A DNA stretch of 64,000 bases from an uncultured Bacilli bacterium. Lineage in GTDB: Bacteria; Bacillota_I; Bacilli_A; RF39; UBA660. The stretch lies in contig CAJUBJ010000001.1 in the NCBI GenBank assembly GCA_910584655.1, positions 62,001-126,000 of the forward strand, given 5' to 3'. Shown piece after piece: positions 48,826 through 57,896 of the stretch (positions are counted from its first letter, which is position 1; each line of letters opens with the position of its first letter). The position numbers and the translations under genes were made by a program. The notes under the pieces were generated by a model. The model did no database searches, was not told where the DNA came from, and saw only the letters and a list, made by a program, of their open reading frames with translations.

Positions 48826-49524
48826 ATGGATAAGTATAGATTTTTATTTTATGTAATAATGTTTGTAATGCTTTTTTTTATTGGATATAAATTGGTTGTT
48901 GATTTTAATGGTGAAGTAAATAATGATTACAAGAGTGATTTAGAAGATGAACATCTTGGAGATTATATTATAAAAAAGAATAAGAATTTTGGTTATCATA
49001 ATACTAGTGAAAGAAATAAAAAGATTGAATATATTGTTATACATTATACAGGTATTGACGTGGATGCTTCAGAATTTATGAATTTTTTTAATAATTCAAA
49101 TGTTACTCATGCAAGTGCTGATTATTTTGTCGCTTATAATGGGGATATATATCAGTATAATTTAGATATTGAAAATAGGTATAGTTGGTCTGTTGGTGGA
49201 GAAGCAATTAAAAATTTAGGTGGAAGTTTATATGGAATTGTAGATAATGAGAATAGTATTAATATCGAATTGTGTGTAAAAAGAAATGGTGCTAAAGAGG
49301 CCAATAAGTCTGGTTGGAAGTTTAATGATGAAACTATTGATGCAACAATTGATTTAGTAAAATATTTAATGAAAAAATATGATATTCCTGTTGATAATGT
49401 TGTAAGACATTATGATGTAAATGGAAAATTATGTCCTGGAATTATTGGGTGGAATCAGGATAGTGGAAGTGAGCAAGAATGGCTTAGTTTTAAAAATAGG
49501 ATATCATTTACATTAAATTATTGA
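48826..49524 (+). CDS. N-acetylmuramoyl-L-alanine amidase (amidase_2)
   Basis: Peptidoglycan amidase of the zinc-dependent amidase_2/PGRP fold. Membrane anchor at about 4-22, then the enzyme outside: IVIHYTG gives the first zinc His, VVRHYDVNGKLCPG gives the second His and the Cys ligand, and the NSINIELCV segment is typical. Length is normal for an anchored form. Start is uncertain among 48817 (GTG), 48820 and 48826 (ATG); I chose the last because GTGATG before it resembles the AGGTGAT ribosome sites seen elsewhere here. It follows the FemABX gene but has a terminator in between. Confidence 0.9.
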   Translation: MDKYRFLFYVIMFVMLFFIGYKLVVDFNGEVNNDYKSDLEDEHLGDYIIKKNKNFGYHNTSERNKKIEYIVIHYTGIDVDASEFMNFFNNSNVTHASADYFVAYNGDIYQYNLDIENRYSWSVGGEAIKNLGGSLYGIVDNENSINIELCVKRNGAKEANKSGWKFNDETIDATIDLVKYLMKKYDIPVDNVVRHYDVNGKLCPGIIGWNQDSGSEQEWLSFKNRISFTLNY

Positions 49525-49535
49525 TATGTTATAAT
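49507..49535 (+). promoter_or_regulatory. Promoter for the 49599 gene
   Basis: TTTACA (49507-49512), 17-nt spacer and TATAAT (49530-49535) with TG extension, placed over the amidase stop codon. Confidence 0.65.
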
Positions 49536-49598
49536 TTTATTGATAAAGAATAGTTGATTTACTTTATAAAGCATAGCAATTATATTGAGAGGTATAAA

Positions 49599-51131
49599 AT
49601 GAAAAAGAATGTTTTATTGTTATTATTATTTTTTTCTTTTACTACAATTGTTTTCGCAGATGACATTCCTTTAAAAAAAGACAAAGAAGTAGCTAAAATT
49701 GAAATAACTGATGAGCTTTGGCTTACACCAGATTGTGTACTTTATAATTCTGATAATAATTATTTTATATATGATTTAATTTATACCAATACTATTTCAA
49801 TTCCACCAGAAAACTATCATTTTGAGGGCCTTTTTTCTCAATATTACACATTTTACGAAAAAAATTGGCAAATGATATCAGAGCAGCATTCTTCTAAAAC
49901 AAAACAATATTATAGTAATTTTAATTTTAAGGATTATAAATATTCTTTTATAGTAAATAATAATATTTATAGTTTTTTTGATAATGATGGTCTAAAGCTA
50001 TCTGTTTATGATGAAAATTTTCAACATGAAGATTATAATTTAAATTTTATTGATGCTGAGGAATATCGTGGTTTTACAATAGTTGATATTAAAGTTGATG
50101 ATGAAATAAAATATATATTATTAGTTGATTTATATGACGATATTTTTAAAGAAATAAGATTATATGATAATAATACTAAATATGAATCATTTGAATTAAA
50201 TGAATTGGATATGAAAACCAGATTTCCTGAATATTATTATGAATATTTAAGTAACAAATCGGAATTTTTTATAATTGATAATGATATTTATTCTTTTTAT
50301 TTCGATCATGGATTAAAAATGACGGTATATAAAGATGATTTTAATTATGATATATATAATATAGATTTTTGTATTAATGATTGCGGAAATTACCGAGTAA
50401 ATGAAGTTCAAATTAATGATAATATTATATATATATTATTAGATGCTCCGAGTAGTACTTATAAAGAAATTAAAGTTTCTAATAGTGATGGTAAATATGA
50501 TATATTAGATTTGAGTGAGTCTGAAGCGAAAGAAAAGTTTCCAAATTATTTTAAAGATGGTTTAAAAAATATCATAAATGATGCTTATTTTAGTTATACT
50601 GATAATAGTGTGTTAATAAGTGATGAAATGCTAGTTTATATTGAAAATGGTAGGGAAAAGTTTAGAATAAACGATGAAAAATATAAAAGTTATGGGAGAG
50701 CACATAGATATAATAATCTGATTATTGCTATTGGTTACAAAGGAGATGGCTCCAAAAGTGATATTTTATTTTTTGATTTAGATGGTAATCTTCTTGATAC
50801 TTATGAACATAATTCTTATGATTTAGATTTATTATTTGACAATAATCAATTGATTGTGGCTACACTTTATGTGGATGGTATTTGTGACATAAAGGATGAG
50901 GGATATTATTCTTATAATCATAATTGTTCTGGTGTTTTAATGAATGAACTTTATGATCTTGGTGATAAATATTTAGGAATGGCTTTAGGTGGAAGTGCAA
51001 AAGAAGATATAGTAAATCCTGATACGTTACCTGATTTGAATAAAATAGTAATTTTATGTTTTGCTTTTTCAATTGTTATAACTACATTTTTGTTAATTCA
51101 GCAAAGAGTAAAAAGATATGAAAACTCCTAA
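49599..51131 (+). CDS. Secreted repeat protein anchored by a C-terminal membrane segment
   Basis: ATG 49599 follows GAGAGGT; an upstream frame to 49554 lacks a site. Signal peptide ends near VFADD (residue 22). Mature part contains at least two tandem repeats of about 110 residues, each with NxIYSFxxDxGLKxxVY, a central DxNFI/IDFC strand, IxYILL and FPxY. A C-terminal hydrophobic segment (about 481-500) with a basic tail anchors it. The fold could be a beta-propeller; function unknown. It is followed by an O-antigen-ligase-like gene after 35 nt. Confidence 0.68.
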   Translation: MKKNVLLLLLFFSFTTIVFADDIPLKKDKEVAKIEITDELWLTPDCVLYNSDNNYFIYDLIYTNTISIPPENYHFEGLFSQYYTFYEKNWQMISEQHSSKTKQYYSNFNFKDYKYSFIVNNNIYSFFDNDGLKLSVYDENFQHEDYNLNFIDAEEYRGFTIVDIKVDDEIKYILLVDLYDDIFKEIRLYDNNTKYESFELNELDMKTRFPEYYYEYLSNKSEFFIIDNDIYSFYFDHGLKMTVYKDDFNYDIYNIDFCINDCGNYRVNEVQINDNIIYILLDAPSSTYKEIKVSNSDGKYDILDLSESEAKEKFPNYFKDGLKNIINDAYFSYTDNSVLISDEMLVYIENGREKFRINDEKYKSYGRAHRYNNLIIAIGYKGDGSKSDILFFDLDGNLLDTYEHNSYDLDLLFDNNQLIVATLYVDGICDIKDEGYYSYNHNCSGVLMNELYDLGDKYLGMALGGSAKEDIVNPDTLPDLNKIVILCFAFSIVITTFLLIQQRVKRYENS

Positions 51132-51166
51132 TATGGAGATCTTTTTCTTATAAAGGGAATGAATTT

Positions 51167-52456
51167 ATGAAAAAGAATTTGTTAGATAAGGTAATCGGTT
51201 ATTATTTTGTTGTACTAGTTATTGTTTTGAATTTAATGGGACTTTTATCGACTTATGATGTATTTTATAGTGATTTTATTTCTAATACTTTAATATGTTT
51301 TGGAATTTTGGCATTAATATTGTATGTTATATATAGAATAAAAAATAAAATAACAAGAAAATGGGATTTAATTATAATCTTAATGGCTTTTTTGGACTAT
51401 CTGTCTTATTATTATGCTTTCGATAGGAAAGTTGCTTTAAAAGGTTTTTTATTAGGTAGAGAGGGACTATTTGTAATTTATACATACTATGTTATTTTTT
51501 TACTTTCTTCTGTTTTAAAAGATAAAGGTGTAAAGGAAAAAATTATATTGGTATTTACAATATGTGGTGCTTTACAAGTTATGTATGGATTATTTCAGGT
51601 TTTAGGAATATCAAATATATTTGGAATATCTATTATAGGAAATTGGAAGTATGCATCAGGTTTTGTTTTTAATTCGAATTTTTTTGGCACTTATATGGTA
51701 TTGCTTAATGGTTTTTGGATGAGTAAATTCTTTTTGGCAGAAGATGTTAATTATAAGTATATTTTAATATTATTAATGTTTATGGTTGGAATTTTAATTA
51801 GTGGTGCTATGAGTGCAATAGTAGCTTTAGTATTTATATTTTTCATTCTTATTTTACATATTCTTTTAGGTAGAAGAATAAATACAAAAAAGTTGATAAA
51901 AAAGATAGGAATGTACTTGGTTTCGTTGGTACTTATTTATTCTGTAATTACTTTATGGACAAAAAGCGATTTAACTAAAGATATAGGAGAGTTATGTAAT
52001 CAATCTGTTAGTACAATTTCTGGTAATATAGATGAAACGTTTGGAACAGGGAGAATCTATATTTGGAAAGAAGCAATGAAATATTTTCCAGATTATATAT
52101 ATACAGGTATAGGAATAGATAATTTTGCTTATATTGGTCATAAAGATGGAACTTATATTTATGATTCATTTAATAGAGATAATGTTATATATAAAGCTCA
52201 TAATGAGTATTTGCAAATATTGGTTACTGAAGGGATTTTTAAGTTTGCTATATATATATTATTTTTAGGAACTATATTTTTTGTTACATTAAAGAATTTT
52301 AAATTAATAAAGAAGAAAGATATAGTATTTTCTTTGTTTTTAGCTTTTTTAGGTTATTTGGTTCAAGCGTTCTTTAATATTAGTATGACTTTAATTGCGC
52401 CAATATTTTATATAATAAGTGGAATTTTAATTTCTTTTGTTGAATTTAATAATTGA
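51167..52456 (+). CDS. O-antigen ligase/polymerase-like membrane protein
   Basis: About eleven membrane segments. The diagnostic loop is near the C-terminus: GTGRIYIWKEA, GIGIDNF and KAHNEYLQILVTEGI, as in the Wzy/WaaL (O-antigen ligase) family. In Gram-positives such proteins polymerise or transfer wall or surface glycans. The GT genes expected nearby are absent in this window, so the glycan is unknown. AAAGGGAATG lies before the ATG. It closes the region of wall-related genes. Confidence 0.87.
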   Translation: MKKNLLDKVIGYYFVVLVIVLNLMGLLSTYDVFYSDFISNTLICFGILALILYVIYRIKNKITRKWDLIIILMAFLDYLSYYYAFDRKVALKGFLLGREGLFVIYTYYVIFLLSSVLKDKGVKEKIILVFTICGALQVMYGLFQVLGISNIFGISIIGNWKYASGFVFNSNFFGTYMVLLNGFWMSKFFLAEDVNYKYILILLMFMVGILISGAMSAIVALVFIFFILILHILLGRRINTKKLIKKIGMYLVSLVLIYSVITLWTKSDLTKDIGELCNQSVSTISGNIDETFGTGRIYIWKEAMKYFPDYIYTGIGIDNFAYIGHKDGTYIYDSFNRDNVIYKAHNEYLQILVTEGIFKFAIYILFLGTIFFVTLKNFKLIKKKDIVFSLFLAFLGYLVQAFFNISMTLIAPIFYIISGILISFVEFNN

Positions 52457-52487
52457 AAAATTAAAAGTAATTTTAGTAATTTTTAAG

Positions 52488-52513
52488 ACTTTCTTCTAAT
52501 GAGAAAGTTTTTT
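52488..52513 (+). terminator. Terminator after the O-antigen ligase-like gene
   Basis: Seven-bp stem (52488-52494 with 52502-52508), 7-nt loop and T run to 52513. Confidence 0.7.
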
Positions 52514-52534
52514 GTTTTTTAATATTATGAAAAA

Positions 52535-52563
52535 TTGCAAAAATGTTCATCATTTTATATAAT
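52535..52563 (+). promoter_or_regulatory. Promoter for the 52591-56605 group
   Basis: TTGCAA (52535-52540), 17-nt spacer, TATAAT (52558-52563); the first ATG is 28 nt downstream. Confidence 0.7.
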
Positions 52564-52590
52564 AAAGAACATATTTAGAGGAGTTTTAAT

Positions 52591-53142
52591 ATGAAAAATT
52601 TGAAGTTTGGTAAACGTTTTTTTATTGGTGTCGTAGCAGCATCAGTAATTGGTTGTGGAATTGGTGGGTTTCATCTTTGTAAGAGACATGAAATTAATAG
52701 AGTAAAAGGATATTTAGAGGATTTTTTGACAGAAGATAATTATGTTGATTTAAGTAAGATAAGTACAGAATATAATATCTGTGATTTTAGTGGAGAATCT
52801 TTAAGAAGAGCTTTAGAAGAGTTAGACATAGATTATGTTAGAATAACTGATTCTTATATTTATGATGAAGCTCATGTAGAGACATTTAGTCAAAAGAATG
52901 CTGTAAACTATAATAATGAATTATGGGTTGATCAAAATGGGAATATTATGTATGAAATGTATGAACCTATTAGAATGGCAGATAATAGTGGAGTTACTTA
53001 TGATATCCCTGATAATTTTACTTTGGAAGATATTGAAGTTGTAGCAGAACCGACAAGATATTCAGAACTTGATGATATGATAATTTTAGTAAATGAAAAT
53101 AATTATGAAGAATCATATAGTTTGGAAATGAGAAGAAAATGA
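52591..53142 (+). CDS. Unknown small exported protein
   Basis: A 183-residue protein with a basic N-terminus and a hydrophobic segment (about 10-30) containing VIGC, a possible lipobox, though the Cys lies in the middle of the hydrophobic run. The rest is acidic and Tyr-rich without a known motif. Its stop overlaps the start of the nucleotidyltransferase gene (ATGA), so the two are translationally coupled. This may mean a shared function or just operon packing. AGAGGAG is a good ribosome site. Confidence 0.62.
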   Translation: MKNLKFGKRFFIGVVAASVIGCGIGGFHLCKRHEINRVKGYLEDFLTEDNYVDLSKISTEYNICDFSGESLRRALEELDIDYVRITDSYIYDEAHVETFSQKNAVNYNNELWVDQNGNIMYEMYEPIRMADNSGVTYDIPDNFTLEDIEVVAEPTRYSELDDMIILVNENNYEESYSLEMRRK

Positions 53143-54167
53143 ATTTAGATGAATTAATAAAAAGATTTTTGGATCAAACAGGATATTTAGAAGATGAGCA
53201 GGTTCAAGCAATAGTAATTTATGGAAGTAGAATTAGGGGCAACTATAAAGAGACTAGTGATTTAGATGTCTTAGTTATAACTAAAAGAAATAAAAATTGT
53301 AGAATTGGTTTTAATATTGATGGAATAAAAATAGATTGTAATTTGTATTCAGCAGATGATTTATTTGATATCGCTTATGATAAGAGAATTTCTAATAATT
53401 CATATTTTGAATCTGTATTAAAAACAGGTCTTATTATTAAAAATACTGGCATTCTTGAAGAATTAGATGAATATTTAGAAGAAATAAATGATATTAGAAT
53501 AAAAAAAGGAAAAATACCTTTAGATGTTTTTGTCGCGTTAAAAGATATGTATGATAATTTTATGGATACTAAGGCAGACTATTGGTATTTTAATATTTTA
53601 GAAGTTTTAAGAATGTCTTATAATTTTTTGAAAAGATGTTCTTATATTAGTATGGTAAAAGTATATGATGTTTTTTCAAATAGTGATTTTTATGAAGAAG
53701 CTTATAGTATTAGATTACCAGAAAAAGATTTTATTTCTCTTTTTTTAGAAGCTATTACAGTGGATGATTTTAATATAAAAGTTAATATTCTTAATTCTAT
53801 TATGATAAGTTTAGGTCTTGATATAAATAGAAATGTTGATTATATAAATGATAAAGAAAAGTTTTTAAATGTTGATGAAATAAAGCAAGAATTATTAACT
53901 ATTTATAATAAGGTTGAAAAGGTTATGGAATTCTTAAAGAATGAGCATCCTTATGCAAATTATTCTTATAGCGTATTATTAAGACAGATGAATTTGTTTT
54001 ATCAAAGTGTATATAGAAGTGATTCTCTTGATATAGATATGGCAATAAATAGTATAGATTGCAGTAGTAATGAAGAAAAAATAGATATGTTAAAAAGATT
54101 ATTTGGAATTATAGATAAGGATTATCGTTTTGATTATGAGAATTATATGTTAAAATTAAAATTGTAA
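53139..54167 (+). CDS. Nucleotidyltransferase-domain protein
   Basis: The N-terminal 100 residues show the polymerase beta-type fold: IVIYGSRIRGNYKETSDLDVLVI, with the GSxxxG and DxD motifs, followed by a further Asp (KIDCNLY). The C-terminal 240 residues are helical and could bind a substrate. Relatives include aminoglycoside nucleotidyltransferases and MNT-type antitoxin enzymes. No HEPN protein is beside it, but part of the C-terminal domain could be HEPN-like. The start lies in an ATGA overlap with the preceding gene. Confidence 0.8.
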   Translation: MNLDELIKRFLDQTGYLEDEQVQAIVIYGSRIRGNYKETSDLDVLVITKRNKNCRIGFNIDGIKIDCNLYSADDLFDIAYDKRISNNSYFESVLKTGLIIKNTGILEELDEYLEEINDIRIKKGKIPLDVFVALKDMYDNFMDTKADYWYFNILEVLRMSYNFLKRCSYISMVKVYDVFSNSDFYEEAYSIRLPEKDFISLFLEAITVDDFNIKVNILNSIMISLGLDINRNVDYINDKEKFLNVDEIKQELLTIYNKVEKVMEFLKNEHPYANYSYSVLLRQMNLFYQSVYRSDSLDIDMAINSIDCSSNEEKIDMLKRLFGIIDKDYRFDYENYMLKLKL

Positions 54168-54176
54168 GGTGATGTT

Positions 54177-54812
54177 ATGATTATGCAACTAGGAAGTTAT
54201 GAAATACATATTGAAATAGTAAGAAAGAATAATAAAAATATATATTTTAGATTTAAAGATGATGGTATTTTATATGTGACTTGTAATAGATTTGTTTCAG
54301 AAAGAGAAGTTAGAAGATTAATACAAACTAATGAGAAAGCGTTACTTAAAATGTATGAAAAATTTCTTAAACAGAGTGAAAATAATAATTATTTTTATTA
54401 TTTGGGTGAACCTTATACAATAGTAATTGATGATAGTGTAAAAAAAGTATTTATTGATCAAGATATGATATATACAAATAGTGAAAAAATGTTAGATAAG
54501 TGGTATAAAACTGAAGCTCTAAAAATATTTGAAGAGAGATTAAAAGCTCAAGTTGTTAATTTTAATGATATACCAGAGTTTACATGGAAGATTAGAAAGA
54601 TGACAACTAGATGGGGAGTTAACAATGTAACTAAGAGAGTAATTACTTTAAATAGTGAATTATTAAAGAAGGATGTAACATTAATTGATTATGTTATAGT
54701 TCATGAGTTATGTCATTTTTATGAAGCTAATCATAGTAGTAGGTTTTGGGCACAGGTTGAAAAAAGGTATCCATATTATAAATTAGCTAGAAAAAGATTG
54801 AGGGTGGAGTAA
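54177..54812 (+). CDS. YgjP-like metallopeptidase (DUF45)
   Basis: SprT/YgjP-type zinc metallopeptidase. The motif HELCHFYEANHSSRFW supplies HExxH and the third His, and MTTRWGVNN is the conserved upstream signature. Length 211 is normal. In several bacteria this family is linked to DNA repair or nucleotide metabolism, but its role is unclear. AAGGTGAT precedes the ATG. The stop lies next to the ATG of the TrmH-type gene (no gap). Confidence 0.9.
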   Translation: MIMQLGSYEIHIEIVRKNNKNIYFRFKDDGILYVTCNRFVSEREVRRLIQTNEKALLKMYEKFLKQSENNNYFYYLGEPYTIVIDDSVKKVFIDQDMIYTNSEKMLDKWYKTEALKIFEERLKAQVVNFNDIPEFTWKIRKMTTRWGVNNVTKRVITLNSELLKKDVTLIDYVIVHELCHFYEANHSSRFWAQVEKRYPYYKLARKRLRVE

Positions 54813-55541
54813 ATGGAAATTATAACTTCATTAGAAAATAAAAAAATAAAAAATTTAAGTAAGTTACTTATTAAAAAATATCGTGATCAAGAAGATAAAT
54901 TTTTGGTTGAAGGTGAGCATTTAGTTGAGGAAGCTCTTAAGGCAGGTAAATTGATTGAAGTAATTAAGACAGAAGAGTATGAAATAGATTATGAAGTTCC
55001 TATAACAATTGTTACTTATGAAGTATTAAAGAAGCTTAGTAATAGTGTTACACCTCAAAAAGTTATTGGGGTTGTTAAGAAGTTAGATGAAAAAGAAATT
55101 GGTAATAAAATTTTAATTCTTGATAATTTGCAAGATCCAGGAAATTTAGGAACAATAATACGTAGTAGTGTAGCTTTTAATGTTGATACTATTGTATTGT
55201 CAGAAAATTGTGTTGATTTATATAATGATAAAGTAATTAGGGCTAGTGAAGGTATGTTATTTCATATTAACATAGTTAAGAAAGATATAGAAAAGTTTAT
55301 AGACGAAATACATAGCAAGGGGTATGTAGTTCTTGGGACAAGAGTTACAGATGGAGAGAACATAAAGAATATAGAAGTTAATGATAAGTTAGCAATAATT
55401 ATGGGCAATGAAGGCGCTGGAGTTAGAAGAGAAGTGCTTGATAAATGTGATAAATATTTATATATACCAATGAATGAATCTTGTGAATCTTTGAATGTAG
55501 GAGTAGCAACTAGTATTATTTTATATGAATTGTTTAAATAA
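54813..55541 (+). CDS. TrmH/SpoU-type RNA 2'-O-methyltransferase
   Basis: SPOUT methylase that modifies 23S rRNA or tRNA ribose. N-terminal substrate-binding domain KFLVEGEHLVEEAL, then the knotted domain: LDNLQDPGNLGTIIRSS, IIMGNEGAG and SLNVGVATSIILYE. Length 242 is normal. It begins immediately after the stop of the peptidase gene; its ribosome site AGGGTGG lies inside that gene. Which base is modified cannot be told from the sequence. Confidence 0.93.
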   Translation: MEIITSLENKKIKNLSKLLIKKYRDQEDKFLVEGEHLVEEALKAGKLIEVIKTEEYEIDYEVPITIVTYEVLKKLSNSVTPQKVIGVVKKLDEKEIGNKILILDNLQDPGNLGTIIRSSVAFNVDTIVLSENCVDLYNDKVIRASEGMLFHINIVKKDIEKFIDEIHSKGYVVLGTRVTDGENIKNIEVNDKLAIIMGNEGAGVRREVLDKCDKYLYIPMNESCESLNVGVATSIILYELFK

Positions 55542-55574
55542 ATTTTATTTTTACGTTGGATAAGGTGGTTATTT

Positions 55575-56111
55575 ATGAGAGAGATTGAATTAAAATTTAA
55601 AGTAGATGATTTAGATAGTTTTATTGAAAAGTTAGAAAAGCTTGGATGTAGTTTAAGTGATGTAGTATATCAAAATGATACTATTTATGTAGAAAATTTA
55701 GATAACATAGAAAGTGTTGAAGGTTCTATATGGTTAAGAGTTAGAAAATTAAATGATAAGATAGAAATGAATTTAAAAAAGCAAGCAGTAAAAAAGAGCG
55801 AGTCTCAAGAAATTGAATTTGAAGTTTCTGATTATGAAAAAGCTAATAATTTTTTAAAAACCTTAGGGTATAAAGAGTGGGTTAGAGTGAATAAGAAAAG
55901 GAGATATTCTAAGTATTTAAATGCTAATATATGTATTGATGAAGTAGAAAGACTAGGTAGTTTTGTTGAAATAGAGTATTTAATTGCAGAAGAAGATAAG
56001 AAGATTAATTATGAAGATGAATTACTTCAGATAGCTACTGAACTTGGTATTGATATAAGTAAGAGAGTAAATAGTCATTATGATACAATGATTTTTGAAT
56101 TAGAGGATTAA
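55575..56111 (+). CDS. CYTH-domain (class IV adenylate cyclase-like) protein
   Basis: A stand-alone CYTH protein: REIELKFKV (ExExK) at the N-terminus, VEGSIWLRVRK, MNLKKQA, the IEFEVSD strand, NKKRRYSKY and SFVEIEYLI near the end. These basic and acidic residues bind triphosphate and metal. Activity could be CyaB-like cyclase, inorganic triphosphatase or thiamine-triphosphatase. AAGGTGG lies before the ATG. The gap to rimM is 2 nt. A second CYTH domain is fused to an HTH at 37153. Confidence 0.9.
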   Translation: MREIELKFKVDDLDSFIEKLEKLGCSLSDVVYQNDTIYVENLDNIESVEGSIWLRVRKLNDKIEMNLKKQAVKKSESQEIEFEVSDYEKANNFLKTLGYKEWVRVNKKRRYSKYLNANICIDEVERLGSFVEIEYLIAEEDKKINYEDELLQIATELGIDISKRVNSHYDTMIFELED

Positions 56112-56113
56112 TT

Positions 56114-56605
56114 ATGGATTATGTTTATATTGGTAAGATAGTTAATACACATGGTATTAAAGGTGAATTAAGAATTAGAAGTGATTTTGATAAAAAAGAT
56201 ATTGTTTTTAAGCCAGGATTTTTTTTATATGTTGGTGAAGGCTATGTTAAGGAAGAGATAGTTACTTATAGAAGGCATAAAGAGTTTGATATGGTAACAT
56301 TTAAAGGTTATGATAATATTAATCAAGTATTAAATTATTTAAAGTTAAATGTTTATGCTAAAAGAAGTGATTTAAATTTAGGTACTAATGACTATGTTTT
56401 ACAGGATTTAATTGGATTAGATGTAATTGAAAATGGAGAAAAATTTGGTAAAGTGGTAGAAATCGTGTATAATGGAAGTAGTATTTTGTTATATGTTGAA
56501 GGAAAGAAAAATTTCTATATTCCATATGTTGATAGTTATATAAAAAGTGTTGACTTGGCAGTTGGAGATATAGAGGTTGCAGGTGCTAAAGGGTTGATAT
56601 TATGA
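56114..56605 (+). CDS. rimM: 16S rRNA processing protein
   Basis: Ribosome maturation factor. IGKIVNTHGIKGELRI is the classic N-terminus, and the PRC barrel-like C-terminus has VLQDLIGLDV and FYIPYVDSYI. Length 163 is normal. The stop overlaps the start of trmD in an ATGA. It is in the conserved rimM-trmD-rplS order. Confidence 0.95.
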   Translation: MDYVYIGKIVNTHGIKGELRIRSDFDKKDIVFKPGFFLYVGEGYVKEEIVTYRRHKEFDMVTFKGYDNINQVLNYLKLNVYAKRSDLNLGTNDYVLQDLIGLDVIENGEKFGKVVEIVYNGSSILLYVEGKKNFYIPYVDSYIKSVDLAVGDIEVAGAKGLIL

Positions 56606-57270
56606 GGATAGATATACTTACTTTATTTCCAGGAATGTTTGAAGGATTTATTAATGAATCAATTATTAAAAGAGCAATAGCTCAAAAAAGTGTTATAATT
56701 AATATAGTTGATTTTAGAAAGTATTCTAAATTGAGTAATAATCAGGTTGATGATACACCATATGGTGGTGGTGGTGGAATGGTTTTAAGGATAGAACCAT
56801 TATATGATGCGATAATGGATATAAAGAAAGATGCGCCTGATGCTAAAGTAATTCTTATGACACCTGATGGGATTTCTTATAAACAAAGTGTTGCAACATC
56901 ACTTAAGGAAGAAAAACATATAATAATAGTATGTGGACATTATGAAGGATTTGATGAGCGAATTAGAAGTCTTTGTGATATGGAAATAAGTATTGGTGAC
57001 TATGTATTAACTGGTGGAGAGTTACCTGCTATGGTAATAAGTGATAGCATTATAAGATTATTGCCTGGAGTAATTACTCAAACGAGTTTAGATAGTGAAT
57101 CATTTAATGATAAATTACTTGATTATCCAACGTATACTAAACCGCAAGAATTTATGGGAATGAAAGTACCAGATGTTCTTTTAAGTGGAGATCATGCGAA
57201 GATTAAAGCTTGGCGAGAAGAAATGAGAATAAAAAGAACTGAAGAGAGAAGACCAGATTTATTAAAATAA
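56602..57270 (+). CDS. trmD: tRNA (guanine-N1)-methyltransferase
   Basis: Makes m1G37 in tRNAs. SPOUT-knot motifs: DDTPYGGGGGMV, VCGHYEGFDERI, SIGDYVLTGGE. The C-terminal EERRPDLL is conserved. Length 222 is slightly short. Starts in an ATGA overlap with rimM. Confidence 0.96.
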   Translation: MRIDILTLFPGMFEGFINESIIKRAIAQKSVIINIVDFRKYSKLSNNQVDDTPYGGGGGMVLRIEPLYDAIMDIKKDAPDAKVILMTPDGISYKQSVATSLKEEKHIIIVCGHYEGFDERIRSLCDMEISIGDYVLTGGELPAMVISDSIIRLLPGVITQTSLDSESFNDKLLDYPTYTKPQEFMGMKVPDVLLSGDHAKIKAWREEMRIKRTEERRPDLLK

Positions 57271-57282
57271 GAAGGTGAAGAA

Positions 57283-57735
57283 ATGGCAAGTAGCTACTTA
57301 ATTAATAAAGGACATCATGATGATAGTGTAGTTTCTATACATGAGTTAGATGGTTATAAATTTAGACCAAAACCAGGTAAGGGAAATTATATTAGAGTTA
57401 ATGAAGTTACAATAGTTGATAAAGTAATGATAGATAAAATACTTTCTATCAAATTTGATAAGGCATTTAAACAAGTAGTAGCAATGGCACTTTCTGTTAT
57501 TAATGATGAAGATGCTGACGATGATACAGTACAAATTGTATTAGATGAGGTTGAATTAGTAAGGCAAGTTCTTTTAAATCGATATCAAAGATTTATAAGT
57601 TATGAAAAAGAGCAATTATTTTTAAAAAAATTAAGGCTTATAGAGAATGAAATGAGAATGAAGCAAGTTCAAATAAAGCAAAAAGCTATGTATTTAGAAC
57701 AACAAGAGACAATGACACAAGGAAGAAGTAGATAG
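57283..57735 (+). CDS. Unknown protein between trmD and rplS
   Basis: A 150-residue cytoplasmic protein. N-terminal half mixed, C-terminal half a long charged helix rich in Lys, Gln and Glu (about 85-145), so a coiled coil is likely. I do not recognise the family. GAAGGTGAAG gives the ribosome site. Its place in the trmD-rplS block suggests a role linked to ribosomes or RNA, but that is context only. A terminator follows, so rplS has its own promoter. Confidence 0.68.
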   Translation: MASSYLINKGHHDDSVVSIHELDGYKFRPKPGKGNYIRVNEVTIVDKVMIDKILSIKFDKAFKQVVAMALSVINDEDADDDTVQIVLDEVELVRQVLLNRYQRFISYEKEQLFLKKLRLIENEMRMKQVQIKQKAMYLEQQETMTQGRSR

Positions 57736-57758
57736 GATATAGAAATATATCTTTTTTT
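57736..57758 (+). terminator. Terminator before rplS
   Basis: Six-bp stem (57736-57741 with 57746-57751), GAAA loop and T run to 57758. Confidence 0.8.
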
Positions 57759-57778
57759 AATAAAAAGTTATTAAAATA

Positions 57779-57807
57779 TTGCAAATGATAACTTAATCTG
57801 TTATAAT
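57779..57807 (+). promoter_or_regulatory. Promoter of rplS
   Basis: TTGCAA (57779-57784), 17-nt spacer, TATAAT (57802-57807) with TG extension, so both elements are present. Confidence 0.75.
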
Positions 57808-57814
57808 CTTAATT

Positions 57815-57896
57815 GCTTCAAGGAAGAAAATCCGCTGGAATTAAATTAATCTATGATTTTTGGGTAAGTAATATAGATATGAAAGGATGTATAAAA
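57815..57896 (+). promoter_or_regulatory. rplS leader, possible L19 autoregulatory structure
   Basis: About 80 nt between the promoter and the rplS ATG. An inverted repeat ATCTAT/ATAGAT (57850-57855 with 57875-57880) and a second, weaker TTC/GAA pairing can form. Bacilli are known to have a ribosomal L19 leader (L19_leader family); whether this is a match needs a covariance search. Confidence 0.4.
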
